Below are positions 1-5,904 of a stretch of 6,402 nucleotides of DNA, piece by piece. Origin of the DNA: an uncultured Bacteroidia bacterium (lineage in GTDB: Bacteria > Bacteroidota > Bacteroidia > Bacteroidales > UBA932); contig CADBUS010000012.1 in NCBI GenBank assembly GCA_902797895.1, positions 1-6,402 of the forward strand, read 5' to 3'. The notes under the pieces were generated by a model. That model was not told where the DNA came from. It was given only the letters and a program-made list of their open reading frames with translations, and ran no database searches. The first letter of the stretch is position 1. Each line of letters begins with the position of its first letter. The position numbers and the translations under genes are program-made.

Positions 1-906
1 AGTAAATATAGTGGCTTGATAGCTGATGGTTACACCATTGTAAGAGTGCCTATAGAAAAGACCATCGCGATGACAATGCTGCAACTCTCCAATTTTATAG
101 CACTTGAGGCCACTGATGCCCTCTCTGCCATTACAAGCACAAAAAATCTCTTCAACGAGCAGATTTTGGCAAGGGTTGAGGATGGGAGTTTGGTTAAAAT
201 TGGCCACGAGGGCAATTTCAATCAGGAACTTATTATGGCTGCCGCACCTGAGGTTATATTTATATCTCCCTTTAAGAAAGGTGGTTACGATATAATAAAG
301 GAGACCGGAATTACCCTTGTACCCCATCTTGGGTATAAGGAGCTACATCCGCTTGGGCAGGCAGAATGGATTAAGTTTATTGCAATGTTTATAGGCAAAG
401 AGATAAAGGCCAATGAGGAGTTTGCCGAAATAGAAAATAACTACCTAAAGATGAAGGCTTTGGCAGAAGGTACATCTACTCGCCCTACCATATTTAGCGG
501 AGAGATGCACTCCGGCAACTGGTATGCGGTGGGAGGAAAAAATCATCTTGCTCAAATTTTTAGAGATGCAGGGGGCGAATACCTTATAAAAGATGAGAAT
601 ACCGGCGGAGTTAATATAGAGTTTGAGAAAATGTATGCAACTTGCGCAAAAGCAGAGTATTGGAGAATACTTAACAGTTTCTCCGGTGAGTTCACATACG
701 AGGCATTAAAAAAATCCGAGCCGCGCAACGAGCTTTTTGATGCCTTCAAGAACAAAAAGGTTATCTATTGCAATATGAAACAAACCCCTTATTATGAGCT
801 TGCTCCTGTGCATCCGGATTTGCTGCTGAAAGATTTCTTAGCCATATTCCATCCGGAGCTTGTGGAGGAGAGCTATGAGGGAACTTTCTACAAATTATTG
901 AAGTAA
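1..906 (+). CDS. Periplasmic substrate-binding protein of a BtuF/FepB-type ABC importer (5' partial)
   Basis: Captures a metal-chelate ligand, probably a corrinoid, in the periplasm and hands it to an inner-membrane permease. The frame is open from base 1, so the N-terminus and any signal peptide lie outside the window; 301 codons are visible. The TTG at 16 is not a credible start because coding continues through it. Family features are an early 'VPIEKTIAM' strand, the first-lobe segment 'AAPEVIFISPFKKGGYD' (about 241-291), a well-conserved 'GQAEWIKF' block (about 355-378), the second-lobe 'NWYAVGGKNHLAQIFRDAGG' segment (about 517-576), and a C-terminal 'HPDLLLKDFLAIFHPEL' (about 811-861). 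This wording matches Bacteroidetes proteins usually annotated as iron or cobalamin ABC transporter binding proteins. The matching permease and ATPase lie at 2184-3990 on the same strand, separated by a gene on the opposite strand. Substrate is inferred from the cobalamin genes nearby; haem or Fe-siderophore remains possible. Confidence 0.88.
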   Translation, partial: SKYSGLIADGYTIVRVPIEKTIAMTMLQLSNFIALEATDALSAITSTKNLFNEQILARVEDGSLVKIGHEGNFNQELIMAAAPEVIFISPFKKGGYDIIKETGITLVPHLGYKELHPLGQAEWIKFIAMFIGKEIKANEEFAEIENNYLKMKALAEGTSTRPTIFSGEMHSGNWYAVGGKNHLAQIFRDAGGEYLIKDENTGGVNIEFEKMYATCAKAEYWRILNSFSGEFTYEALKKSEPRNELFDAFKNKKVIYCNMKQTPYYELAPVHPDLLLKDFLAIFHPELVEESYEGTFYKLLK

Positions 907-911
907 AATTT

Positions 912-963
912 TGTCATTCTGAAGCCTGCCCTGAGCTTGCCGAAGGGCGCAGCGAAGAATCTT
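912..963. repeat. Short dispersed repeat of the 'GTCATTCTGA...GCGAAGAATCT' type
   Basis: The non-coding gap between two convergent genes (907-1014) contains TGTCATTCTG at 912-921, CCCTGAGCTTGCCGAAGGG at 929-947 and GCGAAGAATCTT at 952-963. I recognise this wording as a small repeat found in many copies in intergenic DNA of Bacteroidota and some other phyla. The core is an imperfect palindrome: GCCCT (928-932) pairs with AGGGC (944-948), and the ends (TTCT / AGAA) can also pair. It encodes no protein. Its place between two 3' ends would suit a transcript-end hairpin or processing signal, but that is inference. The rest of the gap, 964-1014, shows nothing I can name. Confidence 0.7.
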
Positions 964-1014
964 ATAGAAATAGAACGCTCCGCTCTACTTCCTGCCTTTG
1001 ATTCAGCCCCTTCT

Positions 1015-1935
1015 CTACTTTTTGTAGCCAATAACTTCGGTCTCGTCGTCAGATAGCAGGAGTTTCAACTTAGTGTTGTTGCTCAAATTCAGTTTGGTAA
1101 GTTTGTTCCTATTGCAGAGCAAATATTCCAGTTTAGGATTGTTCTCCAAATTGAGAGTTGTAAGCATATTACCCTCGCAGTTCAGAAAAACAAGCTCCGG
1201 TAAGTTGGTAAGCTCTAAAGTTGTAAGATTGTTGTTTACGCAATACAAATTCTCAAGGCAAGTGTTGTTACTCACATCAAGTAGAGTAAGTTGGTTAGTA
1301 GAGCAGGCAAGATGTGTAAGTTTTCTATTTTTGCTTACATCCAGAACAGAGATTTTATTATCGCTGCAAGAGAGACTTTGAAGTTCTGTGTTGTTGCTCA
1401 CATCAAGGCCGGTTAAACCGCAAGAATAGCAATACAATTCCTTCAAAAGTTTATTATTGCTAACATTCAGAGTATCAATCTTATTGCCGCTGCAATAGAG
1501 ATATTCCAGCTTGGTGTTCCTACGCACATCAAGGTTAGTTACCTGATGATCTTCAAAAATTAGCGCCTTCAGATTAGGGAAATATTCCACTCCTTTCAAA
1601 GATTGTAGAAGTTGCTCATATTCCCAACCTTGCGCATATTCCTCCTCCGAAAAAGGTGAAGCAAACATAAGTTCTGTAACAGCTTCGGCCTCTGCCATAG
1701 AGAGCTTTCCGTCTGAATCTGTATCAAAATTCTTTAGGCAGTATGCTTTGAATGAGGGGTCATCTATCTGAGAGCAGACATCATCAACCTGTGGAAGAAC
1801 AAACTCTTCCTCAGCAAGGTCTGAGATTAGGCCACCTTTTGATATTTCGGAATTATCCCCATTGTTTTTGCAGGAAAAGAGAATAAAAGAGAAGAGCATC
1901 GTCAGCGATGTAAAGAGAGTAACTTTCAGTTTCAT
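1015..1935 (-). CDS. Leucine-rich-repeat lipoprotein with an EF-hand loop and cysteine ladder
   Basis: A 306-residue predicted lipoprotein of unknown target. The N-terminus MKLKVTLFTS with a hydrophobic stretch to about residue 20, then a lipobox ending at Cys22 (LFSC), indicates export and lipid anchoring; residues 23-30 (KNNGDNSE) are a polar tether. Residues 71-82 (DTDSDGKLSMAE) match the canonical 12-residue EF-hand calcium loop, with D at positions 1, 3 and 5, G at 6 and E at 12. From about residue 120 to 300 come roughly nine 21-residue leucine-rich repeats of the pattern LxxLxCxxNxLTxLDVSNNT. Their cysteines fall at 148, 169, 190, 211, 232, 253 and 274, exactly 21 apart, resembling the ladder described in Listeria InlJ. 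A binding role (protein or glycan) is typical of LRRs, but no partner is visible. The ATG at 1933-1935 is chosen because the signal peptide starts there; no clear ribosome site precedes it. It lies opposite to, and between, the importer genes. Confidence 0.88.
   Translation of the reverse strand: MKLKVTLFTSLTMLFSFILFSCKNNGDNSEISKGGLISDLAEEEFVLPQVDDVCSQIDDPSFKAYCLKNFDTDSDGKLSMAEAEAVTELMFASPFSEEEYAQGWEYEQLLQSLKGVEYFPNLKALIFEDHQVTNLDVRRNTKLEYLYCSGNKIDTLNVSNNKLLKELYCYSCGLTGLDVSNNTELQSLSCSDNKISVLDVSKNRKLTHLACSTNQLTLLDVSNNTCLENLYCVNNNLTTLELTNLPELVFLNCEGNMLTTLNLENNPKLEYLLCNRNKLTKLNLSNNTKLKLLLSDDETEVIGYKK
1036..1572 (-). repeat. In-frame 63-bp tandem repeats encoding the LRR units
   Basis: About eight to nine diverged 63-bp units correspond to residues 122-300 of the LRR lipoprotein. 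Near-identical DNA words such as GTTGTTGCTCA or GTTGTTACTCACATCAAG (plus-strand reading) recur near 1075, 1264 and 1389, at multiples of 63. Such in-frame repeats can gain or lose units by recombination without breaking the frame. Confidence 0.8.
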
Positions 1936-1951
1936 ACAATTTTAATTATTC

Positions 1952-1964
1952 GGTCTATCAGGCC
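1952..1964 (+). other. Small hairpin ahead of the LRR gene start
   Basis: GGTCTATCAGGCC can form a five-pair stem with a three-base loop when read on the plus strand (one T-G pair). On the minus strand, which carries the LRR gene, one pair becomes a C-A mismatch, so the structure is weaker there. Possible protein site or chance; little weight. Confidence 0.15.
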
Positions 1965-1977
1965 AATTATTTTAAAT

Positions 1978-2041
1978 AAAAACAGATGCTTCTTCCGAGG
2001 TACGGGGCGATTGCCTTGCTCCTGTATTAGAATCTGTCTCT
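1978..2041 (-). ncRNA. Candidate small structured RNA or leader with a terminator-like stem
   Basis: Read on the minus strand, AGAGACAGAT (2041 to 2032) can pair with ATCTGTTTTT (1987 to 1978), giving ten pairs of which two are G-U. They enclose a 44-base loop rich in G and C that contains GGC-AATC-GCC. The 3' arm runs into a T-rich tract (1982 to about 1971), as in an intrinsic terminator, although here the Ts partly join the stem. A Bacteroidetes-type -7 box at 2047-2054 would start an RNA near 2041. Together they predict a transcript of roughly 65-70 bases or, with readthrough, a leader of about 105 bases for the LRR gene. It matches no riboswitch I know. The evidence is pairing and position only. 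Confidence 0.35.
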
Positions 2042-2046
2042 GAATA

Positions 2047-2078
2047 CAAAGTTAAGGATTTAATTCATTCTACATAAA
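2047..2078 (-). promoter_or_regulatory. Candidate Bacteroidetes promoter for the LRR gene or small RNA
   Basis: On the minus strand TAACTTTG (2054 to 2047) fits the -7 consensus TAnnTTTG fully. TTTA (2078 to 2075) stands 20 bases upstream where TTTG is expected, a three-of-four match. Predicted start of transcription is near 2041, about 105 bases before the LRR start codon. No better match lies closer to that gene. Confidence 0.5.
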
Positions 2079-2081
2079 TAG

Positions 2082-2097
2082 AAGAGCAAAAACTCTT
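2082..2097. promoter_or_regulatory. Short inverted repeat between divergent promoters
   Basis: AAGAG-CAAAAA-CTCTT is a perfect five-base inverted repeat with a six-base spacer. It lies just upstream of the minus-strand -33 region and about 90 bases before the permease start. It could be a regulator site, but the arms are short and chance is a real alternative. Confidence 0.2.
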
Positions 2098-2146
2098 GGC
2101 CGGTGAGGCAAAGTGCAAATGATGAGATAAAGAAGATTTGGGAATG

Positions 2147-2179
2147 TTTGCGTGAATATTAGGAAAAGCCGTATCTTTG
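2147..2179 (+). promoter_or_regulatory. Strong Bacteroidetes-type promoter for the permease-ATPase operon
   Basis: TTTG at 2147-2150, a 21-base spacer and TATCTTTG at 2172-2179 match both halves of the known Bacteroides sigma-factor consensus (TTTG, 19-21 bases, TAnnTTTG). The -7 box ends only four bases before the ATG at 2184, so transcription should begin at or within a base or two of the start codon. This predicts a leaderless mRNA. Confidence 0.75.
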
Positions 2180-2183
2180 GGGT

Positions 2184-3215
2184 ATGTTCAAAAATAGCGG
2201 AAAACTGATATTTGTAGCGATTTTGATACTTGCTCTGTTAGTGGCAAATCTTCTGCTGGGGAGTGTAAAGATTCCTGCGGCAGATGTGCTAAGTATCTTA
2301 TTTGGCGACCGTTCCAATGAGATATTTTCCAACATAATACTCAAATCAAGACTTCCACAGGCTTTGGTTGCCATTGTAGCCGGAGCAGGATTGGCGGTTT
2401 CCGGTTTGCAAATGCAAACGGTTTTCCGTAATCCTTTGGCCGGCCCCTCGGTGCTTGGTATCTCCAATGGCGCGAGTTTGGGAGTGGCAATTATTGTGCT
2501 TATGTCCGGCTCTTTAGCAGGTATTTCACTTAGCCGAATGGGATATGTAGGGGATGCTGCAATATCAGTGGCTGCAATAGTTGGCTCTTTGGCAGTTATG
2601 GCGCTGATACTCTTTGTGGCCAAAAAGGTTAAAGGGAATGTTACGCTACTGATAATAGGTGTAATGATAGGTTACCTTGTTACCGCCATAGTGGGAGTGC
2701 TTAAATTCTTTAGCCCCGAGGAGGATGTAAAAGCCTTTGTAGTGTGGGGATTAGGCTCTTTTGCAAGAGTTTCCGGAGATAGGATGATGCTCTTTTGCAC
2801 TATGATGTTGGCTCTGTTGCCGCTTAGTTTCCTGCTTATTAAAAGTCTGAACCTTATGCTGCTCGGCGATGACTACGCACGCAATCTCGGGCTCAAGGTC
2901 TCCAAATCGCGGAGTCTGATAATACTCAATTCCGGTGTTTTAGTTGCCATTGTTACAGCATACTGCGGCCCTATAATGTTTATAGGTTTAGCTGTTCCGC
3001 ACCTTTGCAGAGCGCTTTTCAAAACATCAGATCACCGCACGCTCATACCCGGAACAATACTTACAGGAGCCGCACTTGCACTGCTTTGCAGCCTTGTTGC
3101 CAGAATGCCGGGCTTTGAGGGGGCGCTGCCCGTAAACTCAGTAACCGCCCTTATAGGCGCACCTGTTATTGCATCTGTAATATTCAAAAAAAGAAGAGAG
3201 GATGTCAGAGAATAG
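2184..3215 (+). CDS. BtuC/FecCD-family ABC transporter permease
   Basis: Inner-membrane channel subunit of a type II importer for corrinoid or another metal chelate; works as a dimer with two ATPase subunits. The 343 residues are the usual family length and are strongly hydrophobic, fitting about ten membrane helices. Family blocks visible are 'AGLAVSGLQMQTVFRNPLAG' (68-87), 'LGISNGASLG' (91-100), the cytoplasmic coupling segment 'LLGDDYARNLGLKVSKSR' (226-243), 'GPIMFIGLAVPHLCR' (262-276) with 'DHR' (283-285), and 'VNSVTALIGAPVI' (317-329). The ATG at 2184 is chosen because the first membrane helix begins by residue 8 and the next Met is residue 77, well inside the conserved core. It lies four bases after a promoter -7 box. 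The 3' end overlaps the ATPase gene by 14 bases, so the two are translationally linked. Transport of B12-type compounds is inferred from the flanking cobalamin genes. Confidence 0.93.
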   Translation: MFKNSGKLIFVAILILALLVANLLLGSVKIPAADVLSILFGDRSNEIFSNIILKSRLPQALVAIVAGAGLAVSGLQMQTVFRNPLAGPSVLGISNGASLGVAIIVLMSGSLAGISLSRMGYVGDAAISVAAIVGSLAVMALILFVAKKVKGNVTLLIIGVMIGYLVTAIVGVLKFFSPEEDVKAFVVWGLGSFARVSGDRMMLFCTMMLALLPLSFLLIKSLNLMLLGDDYARNLGLKVSKSRSLIILNSGVLVAIVTAYCGPIMFIGLAVPHLCRALFKTSDHRTLIPGTILTGAALALLCSLVARMPGFEGALPVNSVTALIGAPVIASVIFKKRREDVRE

Positions 3216-3990
3216 GGAGATACTAAGGTTAGAAAATCTGACCATTGGCTACAAGAACAAAAACTCTGTTAAGGAAGTTGCCAAAGGTATAAATGCCAGG
3301 CTGTTAAAAGGGGAACTAACCTGCCTTATAGGCCCAAATGGAGTTGGCAAATCTACCCTAATGAGAACAATTTGCGCTTTTCAGCAGAGGCTGGGCGGCA
3401 ATGTTTTTATAGAGGATAAGGAGCTTGATTTTTATTCCGATAGTGAGCTTGCAAAAAAAATTGGCGTAGTTCTCACCCAAAGGCCGCAAATTCAGAATAT
3501 GAGCGTACAGGAGCTGGTTGCACTTGGAAGAAGCCCATACACAGGCTTTTGGGGAACTCTCACAAAGAGCGACAAAGAGATTGTAGATAACTCCCTTTCA
3601 ATCATAGGAATAGAGTGCCTAAAGGAGCGGATGATACAGACTCTCAGTGATGGAGAACGCCAAAAGGTTATGATAGCCAAGGCCATAGCGCAACAAACCC
3701 CTATTATCTGCCTTGATGAGCCTACCGCCTTTTTGGACTTCCCCTCAAAAATAGAGACTATGCAAATGCTCCAAAGGCTTTGTAAAGAGCAGAGTAAGAC
3801 AGTTTTCCTCTCCTCTCACGATTTAGAACTTGCGCTGCAACTTTCAGATAAAATATGGCTGATGCAGCATAGCGGCCTCACAATAGGTACTCCTCAAGAG
3901 GTTGCCGCAAGCGGCGCACTCTCCACCTTTATTGAGCGAGAGGGCATTACATTTGATAAAGAGCTATTGAGAGTAAAAATCTGCAAGTAG
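3202..3990 (+). CDS. ABC transporter ATP-binding protein (BtuD/FecE type)
   Basis: Hydrolyses ATP on the cytoplasmic face to drive the permease encoded just upstream. The 262 residues contain the complete set of nucleotide-binding motifs: Walker A GPNGVGKST (44-52), Q-loop Gln93, signature LSDGE (148-152), Walker B IICLDE (168-173), D-loop around FLD (177-179) and switch His206 in SSHD. The signature has Asp where most families have Gly (LSGGE); as I recall this is common in Bacteroidetes FecE-like proteins and not a defect. The start overlaps the permease by 14 bases, and a purine-rich AAGAAGAGAGG lies directly before the ATG. The gene ends with tandem in-frame stops TAGTAG (3988-3993), 26 bases short of the stop of the convergent cbiJ-cbiD gene. 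Specific pairing with the permease is supported by overlap; the substrate is inferred. Confidence 0.94.
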   Translation: MSENREILRLENLTIGYKNKNSVKEVAKGINARLLKGELTCLIGPNGVGKSTLMRTICAFQQRLGGNVFIEDKELDFYSDSELAKKIGVVLTQRPQIQNMSVQELVALGRSPYTGFWGTLTKSDKEIVDNSLSIIGIECLKERMIQTLSDGERQKVMIAKAIAQQTPIICLDEPTAFLDFPSKIETMQMLQRLCKEQSKTVFLSSHDLELALQLSDKIWLMQHSGLTIGTPQEVAASGALSTFIEREGITFDKELLRVKICK

Positions 3991-4004
3991 TAGCAGCTTT
4001 TTTT
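3975..4004. terminator. Candidate two-way terminator between convergent operons
   Basis: CTGC (3981-3984) and GCAG (3993-3996) form a four-pair stem around an eight-base loop that includes the ATPase stop codons. Seven Ts follow on the plus strand (3998-4004), and five As precede it (3975-3979), which read as Ts on the minus strand. The stem is short, so strength is doubtful, but it sits exactly between the two convergent genes. Confidence 0.35.
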
Positions 4005-4016
4005 AGAGGTGGTATC

Positions 4017-5867
4017 CTATAAATCCTGTAGTGCATAAATTCTACCGCCTTCATCAATGAGTAAAATTGTAAGTAAGCTGTTAGGGCAGAGTGGAAGGCA
4101 TATATTTTTGCAGCGCGTTATCACTTCATTCACAAATGGTTGGAGCTTTTCTGCCGGCACAATATCCCATAGTTCCCTGGCAAGGGTTATTGTGTAGGCT
4201 TTTTCCGTAATCTCCTTTGGGCAACCGACGGCAGTAAGAAGAGAGGCTATAAACTCTCTGTCCATTGTAACATTGCTGCTGTGGGTATCGAGATTACCGG
4301 CCGCCAACTTTACAGCCTTACCAAGCATTATTCCAAGAGTTATATAGCTGAAACCAAGCTCATTGGCAATTGCAATAGTATCCCCTATTTTGTTGCCGTA
4401 CTGCACAAAGCACTGTGGAGTAAGCTCTCTGTAATACTCTTTCAGATAGTTCTCGCTCTTTGCTCCTGAGTTTATAACAACCCTCTTGGAACCTGTAGCC
4501 TTTGCCACATCCATACATTTGCGCACAGAGTTTATAAAACTCTCATCCGAGAATGGCTTTATTATGCCCGATACCCCTATTATACTTATACCGCCCTCTA
4601 TACCAAGCCTTGGATTGAATGTACGCCTGGCAATCTCCTCACCGCCTGGCACAGAGATAATTACCTTAAAACCTTGATTGGAGTATCTGTTCCTTAGGTT
4701 ATCCTCTATCATTTTGCGTGGAGCTTTATTGATAGCGGCCTCACCAGGGGGAGAGTCAAATCCGGGGAGAGTTATACGCCCGACTCCATTACCCCCATCT
4801 ATCACAATATCAGAGGTTTTAAGTTTTGATACAGTTGCGTGAATCTCCATCTTATCGGTTACATCGGGGTCGTCTCCACTCTCCTTTATTACAAATGCAT
4901 CAACAGTAATAGTTGTGGCAGCAGCAGATGAAGAGATTGCGTTATGAGGCTCTGACTCTGAGGAGGCTATAAAATGAGTATCAACCTCAATTGTCTCCCC
5001 ATTAGGGAGAATAAGAGGTACGCTTGTCGGCTCCAAACCCTCCATCACTTTTTGCGAGGCGGCCAAGGCGGCAGCAGTGGCACAACTGCCTGTGGTTAAG
5101 CCACTATGTAAAGGATGGAACTCAGGCAATAGCTTTTCTACCATCCTCCTCATACCATACTGTCCATTAACTGTTATAAAACCTTTAGGAAGTGGAGGGC
5201 GCATTACGGCAAAAACCTTTACTCCAAGTTTAAGAGCAGCCTCTGCCTTCTCATTATATCCACCGCTTAATCCACTCTCTTTAAGTAAAATAGCATCAGG
5301 TGCAATCTGTTTTATCTGTTCCGCATCATCCTCATTGCTGTTGTAGAAGCAGATATGGCTCTGCTCTATGCCGAATTTCTCTGCCAAAGAGATTGAACTC
5401 TCTCTATTGAGAATACGATGATAAATCTCTACTCCGCTATCTTGCAGAGGTTTAAGTCTTGGAATAGATTGAACTCCGGCAGTAGAGAATAGGCGCTTGG
5501 CTTTAGAATCCTCAATTTTTGCAATAGCATCTGTAAAATCGTTGCACCAAATAATATTTGGATTGCGAGGGGGATATATTCTTTCAAATCTGATTACAGG
5601 GATGGATAACTTACTTGCTATCAGAGCTATATTGTTATGTAGCTGAGAGGCAAACGGGTGGGCGGCATCCACAATAAGCCTTATATTATGAGCCTTGCAA
5701 AAGCACTCTATCTGCGGCGGCTCCATAGCTCCGCTGATTTCAACGCCGTGATGCAAAGCAAGTTGCTGCTCTCCTCCCTTAGTGGAATAGTAGTAGAGAG
5801 AGCCGGCCTCCTCCAACTCCTTTGCCGCTGCGCGGCCCTCCGTTGTTCCACCAAAAATTAGAATCAT
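4017..5867 (-). CDS. cbiD: Fused cobalt-precorrin-6A reductase (CbiJ) and cobalt-precorrin-5B C1-methyltransferase (CbiD)
   Basis: Bifunctional cytoplasmic enzyme of the anaerobic (cobalt-early) corrin pathway, 616 residues. Residues 1 to about 248 are CbiJ/CobK: nucleotide-binding start 'MILIFGGTTEGR', 'VDAAHPFA' (66-73), 'STAGVQSI' (128-135), and 'LLKESGLSGGYNEK' (194-207) followed by 'VMRPP'. Residues about 251-616 are CbiD: 'LTTGSCATAAALAA' (257-270), 'VIKESGDDPDVTD' (326-338), 'DGGNGVGRITLPG' (357-369), 'INKAPRKMI' (379-387), 'SVPGGEEIARRTFNPRLGI' (405-423), and 'TLGIMLGKAVKLAAGNLDTHS' (510-530). The CbiD half methylates C1 of cobalt-precorrin-5B using S-adenosylmethionine; the CbiJ half then reduces the C18-C19 bond of the product. 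Domain order is reversed relative to reaction order, with almost no linker. The ATG at 5865-5867 gives the expected CobK N-terminus. It follows cbiF by 37 bases and is probably co-transcribed. Both halves look intact. Confidence 0.94.
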   Translation of the reverse strand: MILIFGGTTEGRAAAKELEEAGSLYYYSTKGGEQQLALHHGVEISGAMEPPQIECFCKAHNIRLIVDAAHPFASQLHNNIALIASKLSIPVIRFERIYPPRNPNIIWCNDFTDAIAKIEDSKAKRLFSTAGVQSIPRLKPLQDSGVEIYHRILNRESSISLAEKFGIEQSHICFYNSNEDDAEQIKQIAPDAILLKESGLSGGYNEKAEAALKLGVKVFAVMRPPLPKGFITVNGQYGMRRMVEKLLPEFHPLHSGLTTGSCATAAALAASQKVMEGLEPTSVPLILPNGETIEVDTHFIASSESEPHNAISSSAAATTITVDAFVIKESGDDPDVTDKMEIHATVSKLKTSDIVIDGGNGVGRITLPGFDSPPGEAAINKAPRKMIEDNLRNRYSNQGFKVIISVPGGEEIARRTFNPRLGIEGGISIIGVSGIIKPFSDESFINSVRKCMDVAKATGSKRVVINSGAKSENYLKEYYRELTPQCFVQYGNKIGDTIAIANELGFSYITLGIMLGKAVKLAAGNLDTHSSNVTMDREFIASLLTAVGCPKEITEKAYTITLARELWDIVPAEKLQPFVNEVITRCKNICLPLCPNSLLTILLIDEGGRIYALQDL

Positions 5868-5904
5868 CTCTCAAATGCGTTACTATATTCTATTGTGTAT
5901 AAGC

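Noticed and set aside
16..18. TTG as the start codon of the first gene
   Set aside because: The reading frame is open to base 1 and the preceding codons fit the protein, so the gene is cut by the window edge. No signal peptide follows this TTG, as an exported binding protein would need.
1073..1381. 102-residue open frame on the plus strand
   Set aside because: It is antisense to the LRR lipoprotein and stays open because of the 63-base repeat pattern. It has no start signals or family features.
2098..2120. GGCCGGTGAGGC and nearby GC-rich bases as part of a cobalamin riboswitch
   Set aside because: The conserved core and B12 box are absent, and the segment lies upstream of the predicted transcription start of the permease operon.
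2159..2623. 154-residue open frame on the minus strand
   Set aside because: It is a shadow of the well-supported permease gene and would run through its promoter. The composition is that of a reverse-frame translation.
3186..3204. A7 tract just before the ATPase start as a programmed frameshift site making a permease-ATPase fusion
   Set aside because: The tract followed by G is not in the reading phase needed for a classical slippery heptamer, and an ordinary 14-base overlap with its own ATG explains the arrangement.
3453..3460. A8 tract in the ATPase gene as a phase-variation switch
   Set aside because: Eight As encoding lysine codons is common in DNA of this composition, and a core transporter ATPase is an unlikely phase-variable gene. 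No other sign supports it.
5077..5346. 89-residue open frame on the plus strand, and similar short ones inside 4017-6400
   Set aside because: They lie antisense within the clear CbiJ-CbiD and CbiF coding regions, with no independent evidence.
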